Origin: Algoriphagus winogradskyi | GTDB taxonomy: Bacteria; Bacteroidota; Bacteroidia; Cytophagales; Cyclobacteriaceae | Length of the DNA: 64,000 nt | Direction of reading: 5' to 3' | NCBI RefSeq assembly: GCF_900182815.1 | Contig: NZ_FXUA01000002.1 | Span: 248,001 to 312,000, forward strand | Part shown: piece by piece, positions 1 to 7,026 of the stretch | How positions within the stretch are numbered: position 1 is the stretch's first letter | How the letters are laid out: every line of letters begins with the position of its first letter | Notes under the pieces: generated by a model | The model's input: the letters and a program-made list of their open reading frames with translations, nothing else | What the model was told of the DNA's origin: nothing | The model's database searches: none | Program-made: the position numbers and the translations under genes

Positions 1-216
1 GATTTGGCTTACTACTTCTTGCCAGGTTTTCTGTTAGGATATGCATTATATCTTGGCATTCACTATTTGGTGCATGCTATGCAGCCACCAAAAAATTTCA
101 TGAAAGTTCTTTGGGTACATCACGCTATTCATCATTATAAAGATCCAGATGTAGCATTTGGAGTGAGTACGCCATTATGGGATTATATACTAGGTACTAT
201 CCCTAAGAAAGATTAA
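1..216 (+). CDS. Sterol desaturase / fatty acid hydroxylase family protein, 3' end only
   Basis: The reading frame is open from the first base of the window, so this is the C-terminal 71 residues of a gene that starts upstream. It carries a membrane-like segment followed by histidine motifs (HYLVH, then HHAIHH) and the short tail PLWDYILGT. That spacing is typical of the di-iron membrane hydroxylases of the fatty acid hydroxylase/sterol desaturase superfamily, where the histidines bind the two irons; in Bacteroidota relatives include carotenoid hydroxylases. The exact substrate cannot be told from this fragment. A strong terminator follows directly. Confidence 0.75.
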   Translation, partial: DLAYYFLPGFLLGYALYLGIHYLVHAMQPPKNFMKVLWVHHAIHHYKDPDVAFGVSTPLWDYILGTIPKKD

Positions 217-223
217 TAATCAT

Positions 224-250
224 AAACCTCTCAAATTTGAGAGGTTTTTT
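224..250 (+). terminator. Rho-independent terminator
   Basis: A perfect inverted repeat (AACCTCTC / GAGAGGTT around an AAATT loop) is followed by six T residues, eight bases after the stop codon of the hydroxylase fragment. It separates that gene from the reductase gene that starts 12 bases further on. Confidence 0.85.
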
Positions 251-261
251 CTTTACGAGTT

Positions 262-1086
262 ATGACGAAAGTTTCGATTATAGGATTAGGGTGGATTGGC
301 TTGCCACTAGCTCATTTGCTTCAAAAAGCGGGTCATTCTGTCATAGGAAGTACTACGAGTGAAGAAAAAAAGAGGGAGATTCAGGATCAAGGAGTACAGG
401 CTATTCAATTTGCACTTGTACCTTTTCCTCAAGGCAAAGCTTTTCAGCAACTGTTCACCAGCGAAGTGCTTGTCATTAATATTCCTCCTAAATCACGTAC
501 TACTGACGGTAAATTTTATTTAGAGCAAATGAAATACCTGCGGACTATGATAGATCAAGCAGGAATTCAAAAAGTACTTTTCGTTTCAAGTTCAGGCGTT
601 TACCCAAGTGAATCTAGAGAAGACCCGTATAAGGAGGGGGAAGAGCTTACCGCAAAAACGACAGGAAATTTAACCCTGTTGAAAGGGGAGCAAACATTTA
701 AGAATGCGACTGAGCTGACTATTGTTAGGTTTGGTGGGTTGATTGGCGATGATAGAATTCCTGGCAAATATGTGGCAGGTAAAGAAAATGTAGCCGGGCA
801 TACGCGTGTAAACTTCATCTATAGAAGTGATGCTGCTAGAATGCTTGCTTGGATAATAGAAAAAGAACTTTGGAATGAAACCTACAATGGTGTTGCGCCT
901 GTGCATACAGTAAGAAAAGACATCTATGACCAAAATGTACGTGAATTGGGTTTTGAGCCTCCGAGCAGTTACCAAAATGCTTCTGGAAGTATAGATCGCC
1001 TTGTGTCAGGAGAAAAAATACTACAAACAGGTTTCGAGTTTGATTTTCCAAACCCTCTTCACTTCCCTTATTTTAAAACCAACTAA
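262..1086 (+). CDS. NAD(P)-binding epimerase/dehydratase-like protein (YeeZ-like SDR)
   Basis: 274 residues. The N-terminus has a Rossmann nucleotide-binding strand-turn-helix with GLGWIG at about residues 8-13, and a later segment VLFVSSSGVYP resembles the Ser/Tyr region of extended short-chain dehydrogenases. Overall it resembles the YeeZ/SDR_a4-like group, whose substrates are mostly unknown. It is probably cytoplasmic and transcribed alone after the upstream terminator. The stop codon overlaps that of the convergent csaA gene by four bases. A specific reaction cannot be assigned. Confidence 0.75.
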   Translation: MTKVSIIGLGWIGLPLAHLLQKAGHSVIGSTTSEEKKREIQDQGVQAIQFALVPFPQGKAFQQLFTSEVLVINIPPKSRTTDGKFYLEQMKYLRTMIDQAGIQKVLFVSSSGVYPSESREDPYKEGEELTAKTTGNLTLLKGEQTFKNATELTIVRFGGLIGDDRIPGKYVAGKENVAGHTRVNFIYRSDAARMLAWIIEKELWNETYNGVAPVHTVRKDIYDQNVRELGFEPPSSYQNASGSIDRLVSGEKILQTGFEFDFPNPLHFPYFKTN

Positions 1087-1421
1087 TGTAGTTTTGCTCC
1101 ATTTGGTACCTGCCTTTCCACTGAGGTCAATACAATATTTCCCTCCTCGTCACTGAATCCGGTGATCAGGATTTCTGACATAAAATCAGCAATCTGTCTA
1201 GGTGCAAAGTTGCACACACAAACCACTTGTCGCCCTATTAAGTCTTCTGGTGTATAATGAACCGTGACTTGTGCTGAGGATTTTTTAACACCAAGTTGCT
1301 CACCTAAGTCTACCCAAATTTTAAAGGCTGGTTTTTTAGCTTTTTCAAACTGTTCTACCCGCAGAATTGTACCGACGCGTAATTCTATTTTGTCAAAATC
1401 TTTGAACTCAATCGTTTGCAT
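1083..1421 (-). CDS. csaA: CsaA-type tRNA-binding protein
   Basis: 112 residues, the usual length of CsaA. The whole protein is one EMAP-II/OB-fold tRNA-binding domain: FDKIELRVGTI near the start, KIWVDLG, and the characteristic NFAPRQIADFMSEIL stretch. The Bacillus homologue binds tRNA and has been described as a secretion-related chaperone; homologous domains sit at the C-terminus of methionyl-tRNA synthetases. It is a free-standing copy. Its stop codon overlaps that of the convergent reductase gene, and no terminator lies between them. Confidence 0.88.
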   Translation of the reverse strand: MQTIEFKDFDKIELRVGTILRVEQFEKAKKPAFKIWVDLGEQLGVKKSSAQVTVHYTPEDLIGRQVVCVCNFAPRQIADFMSEILITGFSDEEGNIVLTSVERQVPNGAKLH

Positions 1422-1495
1422 AGTTAATTTTTTTCCTAATTTTATGAGCCCTTTACAAAACCTTTTGTTAAAGAAAAAGGTTACATTAGCCGTAT

Positions 1496-1852
1496 ATGAT
1501 CTTAAAAACTGTTTTTTCCATTAAAAATTTAACCGTTTTCGGCATCGCTGCATTTGGTTTATGCCTCTGGGCTGGCGATTCCATGGCTCAAAGCGAACGG
1601 GAGAAATCAGAAATTGAGCGTGAGAAACCAATTACTAAGCCATTGTCAGAAAATCACTCGGATCAAGTTGATATGCCATTGCAAGACAACTTTTCTCCTG
1701 CTTCAACTGCTCCTACTCCTATTGTAAAAACAGTTTCTCCGAAAAAAGCAGAAAATCAAGTAAGTGGTGAAGGTAAAAAAGTCGAACCTACACCTTCGAC
1801 ATTATCCTTCAATATTTTTCTTTATATCGTAGATAAATTCAAGGCTGACTAA
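1496..1852 (+). CDS. Small secreted or membrane-anchored protein of unknown function
   Basis: 118 residues. A hydrophobic N-terminal segment (about residues 10-31, ending MAQS) looks like a signal peptide or anchor. The rest is low complexity, rich in Glu, Lys, Pro, Ser and Thr, without recognisable domains; a short hydrophobic stretch (SFNIFLYIVDKF) lies at the C-terminus. I do not recognise the family. The frame is credible because the next gene abuts it exactly and both share one terminator. It lies divergent from csaA. Confidence 0.5.
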   Translation: MILKTVFSIKNLTVFGIAAFGLCLWAGDSMAQSEREKSEIEREKPITKPLSENHSDQVDMPLQDNFSPASTAPTPIVKTVSPKKAENQVSGEGKKVEPTPSTLSFNIFLYIVDKFKAD

Positions 1853-1864
1853 TCAGCCTTTTTT
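1841..1864. terminator. Bidirectional terminator containing both stop codons
   Basis: The inverted repeat AAGGCTGA / TCAGCCTT with a four-base CTAA loop is followed by T residues on the plus strand. The TAA of the plus-strand gene (1850-1852) and the TGA of the minus-strand HisA-like gene (1853-1855) both lie inside it, so the convergent genes end with no gap and share the hairpin. Confidence 0.7.
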
Positions 1865-2587
1865 CAAGAAATCTTCTAAATCTTGGATACTTATCATTCC
1901 TTCATAATAGGCTCTTCCAAATACAATCGCTGAGACTCCCATGTCTCTAAGCCTTCTGAAGTCATCGATTCCTCTTACTCCTCCGCTTGCTGCCAAATTA
2001 ATCTGTGGAAATTTGTCCAATACACTTTGAAAGAGTGCAAAGTTGGGCCCCTCCATTACCCCATCTCTAGTTATGTCTGAGCATTTCAGATATTTTAACC
2101 CTCTTTCATAAAAGAAATTAATGTGATCGAATAGGTCAATTTCCGTTTTTTTCAGCCATCCTCTGATTTTTATTTTATTATCAATAGGATTGGTATCGGC
2201 TGCCAGATTTACTTTTTCCCTCCCATAGCTAAGTAAAAATTGGGCAAAGCGCTCCGGGTGATTTGCCGCCATAGAACTCACGGTAATGGTATTGGCACCG
2301 AATTCGAAGCATTTAATCACATCACCATGAGTGTAGATTCCGCCTGTAAAATCCACTTTCAGATTTGTATATCCTACAATAGCTTCCAAGATATGGTAGT
2401 TTTTTGGCTCTCCTCTACGTGCGCCATCCAAATCAACCAAGTGCACTCTCTGAATCCCTATAGATTCAAAGGCTTGTGCAATCTCCAGAGGATTATTGGA
2501 AATTACTTCTTCAGTAGAAAAATCGCCTCTTTTAAGTCGGACACATTTTCCATTAATAAGCCATATGGAAGGGATAATTTCAAACAT
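1853..2587 (-). CDS. HisA-like TIM-barrel protein with altered active site
   Basis: 244 residues, the length of HisA (ProFAR isomerase of histidine synthesis). It keeps much of the HisA pattern: EIIPSI at the N-terminus, GKCVRLKRGDF, HLVDLDGA (49-56), the second catalytic-type Asp at 131 (AADTN), SDITRDG (170-176) and the phosphate-binding SGGVRG (201-206) and VFGRA. However, the first catalytic Asp, normally in A-I-D of strand 1, is replaced by Trp9 (S-I-W), and the usual GGGIR reads TGGIY. It is not among other his genes; its neighbours are unrelated. It may be a paralogue with a different reaction or no isomerase activity. Family call firm, activity doubtful. Confidence 0.8.
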   Translation of the reverse strand: MFEIIPSIWLINGKCVRLKRGDFSTEEVISNNPLEIAQAFESIGIQRVHLVDLDGARRGEPKNYHILEAIVGYTNLKVDFTGGIYTHGDVIKCFEFGANTITVSSMAANHPERFAQFLLSYGREKVNLAADTNPIDNKIKIRGWLKKTEIDLFDHINFFYERGLKYLKCSDITRDGVMEGPNFALFQSVLDKFPQINLAASGGVRGIDDFRRLRDMGVSAIVFGRAYYEGMISIQDLEDFLKKG

Positions 2588-2725
2588 CTTATAATTATTC
2601 AGGTTTATGGGTACTACGATTTAGCCTAAAGATAGTACGGACTGGCACTTTTCAGCTTACCTAATATGCAAATCTTTTAGGATAAGTCTACTTTGTAAGA
2701 CTAACTATACTCAATAAAAGGAAAG

Positions 2726-3760
2726 TTAATACTTCAATTTAGCAATTTTCCCTTGTGCTCCAGATGCCCAAATTGAGCCATCTGCATGCCCCATTTTTAC
2801 TGCATGAAAACCTTCGTCGGAAAATTTCTGCCAGGTAATACCAGCATCCTTAGCGAAGTCCGAACCGCCCGGTCCTACGGCTATCAGCCATTTCTGCATT
2901 GGAAAGTACACAACACCAGATCGGTATCCTCCAGGTTCCTGCTCTGGAATTACCCACTCTTTTGTATTGGAAACAAAAATCCCGGATACTCCTTGTTGTA
3001 AATCCTCTTTCAAATAATCTCCGCCCACTCCTACTATTTCACTTCCTCCAATGCTAGTAATCGAAAAAATCCCCTGAGAGGACTCTCCCTGAACAAATGG
3101 ACTTGTAAACTTCTCCCATGTTCCGCCCAAATCATTCGAATAATGTAGATTGGACTCAGTGCCGCCTGTGCCTATCCATAGCTGGTTTCCTTCAGCCAAA
3201 AGTGAGGTTGCGCTGGCCGCAAAAGCCGCTTCTCCTTCAGCAGCTCCAGGCAATGAATCCAGTGGATACCAAGTATCTCCTTGATTTGCTGTTTGCAGGA
3301 TAGTCCACTTTCCTTCGCTGGGATCACCAATCACAAATCCCCTGGTTTCTGAAGAAAAACTAATTCCATCCAAGAAAGCCAACTCATTTTCCTGATGCTT
3401 TAATTCCCAAGTTTCACCTCCATCTATTGTCTTGTAAATCACGGCTGGCTGACCTGCCGAAACAGCAACGGCCGTCAGCGCATCAAAAGCATGAATGGAT
3501 CTAAAATCTACCGTGTCCAGTCCGGCTATAACGCCATGCTGCCAGGTTTTGCCACCATCTAAGGTGCGCAGCCAAGTTCCATTGCTACCACTTGCCCACG
3601 CGATATCCCCTGTGAGTGGAGCTAGCCCTCGTAGGGAGGATTGGATTGGAGTTTCCAAAATATCCCATCCAGTGGGCATTTCAGCTAGGTTTTCCTCAGA
3701 TTTTTTGCAGGAAAAAAGCGCTATCAATAATGATAGCGCCAATAATTTACTTTTAATCAT
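2726..3760 (-). CDS. YCF48/BNR-repeat beta-propeller lipoprotein
   Basis: 344 residues. It begins with a lipoprotein signal peptide (hydrophobic segment ending ALFSC, lipid Cys18). The body consists of repeats with the sialidase/YCF48 signature: TLDGGKTW, TIDGGETW, TANQGDTW, NDLGGTW and a final AGITWQKF, each followed by a blade. This implies a propeller anchored in the cell envelope, probably for binding, not catalysis. It is the last gene of the seven-gene SusC-led operon, 12 bases after the TIM-barrel gene. Related plant and cyanobacterial YCF48 proteins assist photosystem assembly, which is not relevant here. Confidence 0.85.
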   Translation of the reverse strand: MIKSKLLALSLLIALFSCKKSEENLAEMPTGWDILETPIQSSLRGLAPLTGDIAWASGSNGTWLRTLDGGKTWQHGVIAGLDTVDFRSIHAFDALTAVAVSAGQPAVIYKTIDGGETWELKHQENELAFLDGISFSSETRGFVIGDPSEGKWTILQTANQGDTWYPLDSLPGAAEGEAAFAASATSLLAEGNQLWIGTGGTESNLHYSNDLGGTWEKFTSPFVQGESSQGIFSITSIGGSEIVGVGGDYLKEDLQQGVSGIFVSNTKEWVIPEQEPGGYRSGVVYFPMQKWLIAVGPGGSDFAKDAGITWQKFSDEGFHAVKMGHADGSIWASGAQGKIAKLKY

Positions 3761-3772
3761 TTTATTCTAAAA

Positions 3773-4684
3773 TCAGACTACATCAACTTTTCTATAGGCT
3801 TGGATCAATGCTTTTTCACCTTCTATTCCAGGAGAGGCATTTCCATGCTCCATACCCATCACACCTTTGAAACCTTTTTCACGGATGTATTTGAATACAT
3901 TGCTATAATTGATTTCTCCGGTTCCTGGTTCCTTTCTGCCTGGATTATCTCCAATTTGTATATAAGCAATTTCTTCCCAGGTTTTTTCCATAGTAGCTAT
4001 TAGGTTTCCTTCATTACGCTGCATATGGTAAATATCATAAAGGATTTTGCAAGCAGGGCTATCCACACCTTTGCAGATCATATATGACTGATCAGCATGA
4101 CGTAAAAAAAGATCCGGGTTGTCGCTCAAAGGCTCCATGACCATAACTAATCCATGTGGCTCCAGTACCTCAGCTCCACGCTTAAAAGCTTCAATTACAT
4201 TGCCTGTTTGCACTCCTATAGGGAGATTTCTCTCAAAATATCCAGGAACGACAGTCATCCATTTTGCGCCTACGCGCTTGGCTACTTCTACAGATTTTTT
4301 ACACGTATTGACAAAGGTGTCTATGAATTCCTGCTTACCTGTTGTGAGAGAAACTTTCCAGTTATCTCCACCTTCTATCACAAAAACTCCCATTCTCATA
4401 CCAAGTGATTCCAGCGTTTTGCCAATCAAAGCTTGCTCTTCTTCTGATCTACGAAGCATTCCATTGTCTTCCAAAGATCTAAAACCTTGATCCGCCATGA
4501 ATTTCAATTCATCGACAATCCCTCCTGGAGCAGAATTTCTAAACATTCCGAAATGTGGTGCAAAATCCATATTGAAGGTTGGCTCTGCATTTCCAGCAGC
4601 AAAGGAGGGCAGACTCATAGCTCCAGAAACACCCAATAGGGTGCTTCCAAGGCCTACTTTTTTTATAAATCCTCTTCTTTCCAT
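3773..4684 (-). CDS. Tat-exported hydroxypyruvate isomerase-like TIM barrel
   Basis: 303 residues. The N-terminus (MERRGFIKK, then a hydrophobic stretch to SFAAG) is a twin-arginine signal, so the folded enzyme is probably exported to the periplasm. The rest matches the xylose-isomerase-like/hydroxypyruvate isomerase family: VMEPLSDN with a metal-type Glu at about 180, YDIYHMQ with Asp/His ligands, QIGDNPGRKEPGTGEINY, and a late GMEHGN. Such proteins isomerise or epimerise small sugars, and some cleave keto-glycosides. It is two bases downstream of a Tat-exported oxidoreductase, so a coupled keto-sugar reaction is plausible but inferred. Confidence 0.85.
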   Translation of the reverse strand: MERRGFIKKVGLGSTLLGVSGAMSLPSFAAGNAEPTFNMDFAPHFGMFRNSAPGGIVDELKFMADQGFRSLEDNGMLRRSEEEQALIGKTLESLGMRMGVFVIEGGDNWKVSLTTGKQEFIDTFVNTCKKSVEVAKRVGAKWMTVVPGYFERNLPIGVQTGNVIEAFKRGAEVLEPHGLVMVMEPLSDNPDLFLRHADQSYMICKGVDSPACKILYDIYHMQRNEGNLIATMEKTWEEIAYIQIGDNPGRKEPGTGEINYSNVFKYIREKGFKGVMGMEHGNASPGIEGEKALIQAYRKVDVV

Positions 4685-4686
4685 TA

Positions 4687-5997
4687 TTAGATTACTTTGG
4701 TTTTACCAGGAATGGCATGAGGATAAAACATGTCTTCCCCAGGCAAAACCTTAGGCATTGCATCCCATGCTAGTGTATCTGGCATCAAGTCAATTTGTCC
4801 ATTCAATGCTTCATCGAATGTTAGTGGCTTGCCTGAGTAAGTTGCATATCTACCCATTATTGCAGTCATGGTACTATTTGCAGCATTTTGCGCATCTGCA
4901 AATTTGTATTCCCCAGCAAACAACGCTGCCCATAGTTGGTCATGCTCAACTTGGTATGGGTTAGGCTGATTTTTTCGGTCATGTTCATACAGCATATTGC
5001 CTTTCCAATCTTTCAATATACCATAGTTTCCAGCACTTAAATAAGCTGTTCCTTTGGTACCTTGGAAGCTTTCATCCACACGGTTTTGAGCACCCGGGAA
5101 GTGACGGCACTCACTGTGAATCACAGTTCCATCAGCATAGGTGTAAGTCAATACGTGGTGATCAAAGATTTCTCCGTTTTCCTTACCTGTACGAATCAAT
5201 CTTCCGCCGGTACCTTCAGCTTTCACTGGTGGCCCTTGCTTCACCCAGTTGGCCACATCGATGTTGTGCACGTGTTGCTCATTAATATGGTCTCCGCAAA
5301 GCCAGTTGAAATAATACCAGTTTCTCATTTGGTATTCCATCTCAGTTTGACCTGGCTGCCGCTCTCTCACCCAAACACCACCATCATTCCAATACACTTG
5401 ACCGTTGATGATATCACCAATGTCACCATTATGGATACGTTTAATAGTCTCAATGTAATTTGCTTGATAGTGTCTCTGAAGACCAACTACCACATTTAGT
5501 TTTTTTGCTTTTGCTTCTTCTGCTGCTTTCAAAACTTTACGAATACCGACAGCATCAACAGCAACAGGCTTCTCCATGAAGATTTGCTTACCTTGTTTCA
5601 CAGCCTCTTCGAAATGCATAGGACGGAAGCCTGGAGGAGTAGCAAGAATGACTACATCTGCGAGCGCCATCGCATCTTTATATGCGTCAAAACCGACAAA
5701 TTTCGTTTCTTCAGTTACTGCAAGTTTGTCCGCATATTTTTCACTCAAAGCTTTGAATGCATTATCCAAGCGATCTCTGAAGGCATCTGCCATAGCGACT
5801 ACTTTGATGTTGTGTCCAGTGGCTAAAGCTTGAAAAGTAGCGCCGGTACCACGTCCACCGCAGCCAATTAAAGCAACTTTCAATTCATTCACAGGAGCAG
5901 CATAGGCTCCTGGCAAAACAAAAGGAGTAGTCATCAATCCGCCAGTTACCAAAGCAGAGGTTTTGATGAAATCCCTACGTGAATTTTCGATTTTCAT
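4687..5997 (-). CDS. Tat-exported Gfo/Idh/MocA family oxidoreductase
   Basis: 436 residues. A canonical twin-arginine signal is present (NSRRDFIKTSAL, cleavage near GAYA). The Rossmann domain follows with ALIGCGGRGTGA at about 42-53, then the family EKP motif (FMEKPVAVDA), and the C-terminal alpha/beta domain with HINEQHVHNIDVANW, which holds the catalytic-type His/Asp. Members oxidise or reduce sugars and inositols with NAD(P) tightly bound; Tat-exported forms resemble glucose-fructose oxidoreductase. It lies 18 bases after the FGE-like gene and two bases before the TIM barrel. Substrate unknown. Confidence 0.9.
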   Translation of the reverse strand: MKIENSRRDFIKTSALVTGGLMTTPFVLPGAYAAPVNELKVALIGCGGRGTGATFQALATGHNIKVVAMADAFRDRLDNAFKALSEKYADKLAVTEETKFVGFDAYKDAMALADVVILATPPGFRPMHFEEAVKQGKQIFMEKPVAVDAVGIRKVLKAAEEAKAKKLNVVVGLQRHYQANYIETIKRIHNGDIGDIINGQVYWNDGGVWVRERQPGQTEMEYQMRNWYYFNWLCGDHINEQHVHNIDVANWVKQGPPVKAEGTGGRLIRTGKENGEIFDHHVLTYTYADGTVIHSECRHFPGAQNRVDESFQGTKGTAYLSAGNYGILKDWKGNMLYEHDRKNQPNPYQVEHDQLWAALFAGEYKFADAQNAANSTMTAIMGRYATYSGKPLTFDEALNGQIDLMPDTLAWDAMPKVLPGEDMFYPHAIPGKTKVI

Positions 5998-6015
5998 AAG
6001 TATAGGTATTAAGGG

Positions 6016-6999
6016 TTAATAATCAGTTATAGGTGCGGCTTGATAATAAGCCATAATTTCTTCCGGACTTGGTGGGATTTGCGGCCTTACCAATCTCAAT
6101 CCTAGGAATGGTGCTTCGGGAAACCACCATTGACTTTTAGGGATTTGAGGATCAATTCTCTTCCAATCTGGGGAACTCACAAATCGTTTAGTAGAGCTTA
6201 TTTCAGCAGTTTCTGTATCATAAGAACCTCCACGTACTACTCTAGGATAGAGCTCAGTAGATGGGTTAGTAGGATTCTCAGATGGCGATTGAGCATAGAA
6301 GTCAGGCTCGTATTGATCGGAGGTCCATTCGAGCACATTTCCATAGATATCGTAGAGTCCCCACGGGTTAGGTTTTTTCTCTCCAATAGGATGTGTTATC
6401 TCTTCAGAATTCTCTTTAACCCATGCATAGTCTCCTAATTTAGATGGGTCATCGCCAAAAAAGAATCGGGTCTTTGATCCAGCCTTTGCAGCGTATTCCC
6501 ATTCTGCTTCTGTAGGAAGCCTGTAGAAAATACCAGTTTTCAAATACAGCCAGTGGCAAAATTGAATTGCTCCGTACTGCGTCATTCCAATTGCAGGCTT
6601 TCCTTCTTTTCCCATACCAAAAGTCATATCCAAATACGGCATACTTGGCCTAGTCAGTCCATCTACTACTTCTCCAATTGGACCCTCAGAAACGGCTAAC
6701 TCGTAATTTTTATCTAAGAAAAGCTCAAAGGCATCCCAAGTCACTTCATGAGTTCCCATCCAAAAAGGAGCGATTTTCACTTCATGAACCGGCTTTTCAT
6801 CTGGAGAACTTTCGGATCCCATCATGAAGGTTCCTTCAGGTATGGGGGTCATTTGGAATGTAACTTCTGTGCCAGGAATTTTCTGGGTGTAAGATTCAAA
6901 ATTGGCATGATTCACATCAAAGCTCATAAGCATCAATGCACCAATTACAAGGGGTTTTGGGTTTGTTTTAAACATGTTTAAAGAAAAAGTCTTTAGCAC
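6016..6999 (-). CDS. Formylglycine-generating-enzyme-like (SUMF1 fold) protein lacking catalytic cysteines
   Basis: 327 residues with an N-terminal hydrophobic segment, so probably exported. The SUMF1/FGE-sulfatase fold is clear: IPEGTFMMGSES, DEKPVHEV, YRLPTEAEWEYAAKAG, NPWGLYDIYGNVLEWTSD, VVRGGSY and FLGLRLVR. True FGEs carry two cysteines just after the RGGS motif; here that stretch reads YDTETAEISSTKR with none, so it should not activate sulfatases. Non-catalytic members serve as binding or structural modules. It sits between the ASPIC lipoprotein and the Tat oxidoreductase in the operon. No sulfatase is present in the window, which agrees. Confidence 0.85.
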   Translation of the reverse strand: MLKTFSLNMFKTNPKPLVIGALMLMSFDVNHANFESYTQKIPGTEVTFQMTPIPEGTFMMGSESSPDEKPVHEVKIAPFWMGTHEVTWDAFELFLDKNYELAVSEGPIGEVVDGLTRPSMPYLDMTFGMGKEGKPAIGMTQYGAIQFCHWLYLKTGIFYRLPTEAEWEYAAKAGSKTRFFFGDDPSKLGDYAWVKENSEEITHPIGEKKPNPWGLYDIYGNVLEWTSDQYEPDFYAQSPSENPTNPSTELYPRVVRGGSYDTETAEISSTKRFVSSPDWKRIDPQIPKSQWWFPEAPFLGLRLVRPQIPPSPEEIMAYYQAAPITDY

Positions 7000-7026
7000 T
7001 AAATATAATAGTATAGGGGTTCTAAT

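Noticed and set aside
2240..2629. 129-codon plus-strand frame
   Set aside because: It is antisense to the HisA-like gene, which has clear family motifs; no signal, motif or ribosome-binding site supports the frame.
5062..5499. 145-codon plus-strand frame
   Set aside because: Antisense to the oxidoreductase gene; composition reflects the opposite strand and no motif is recognisable.
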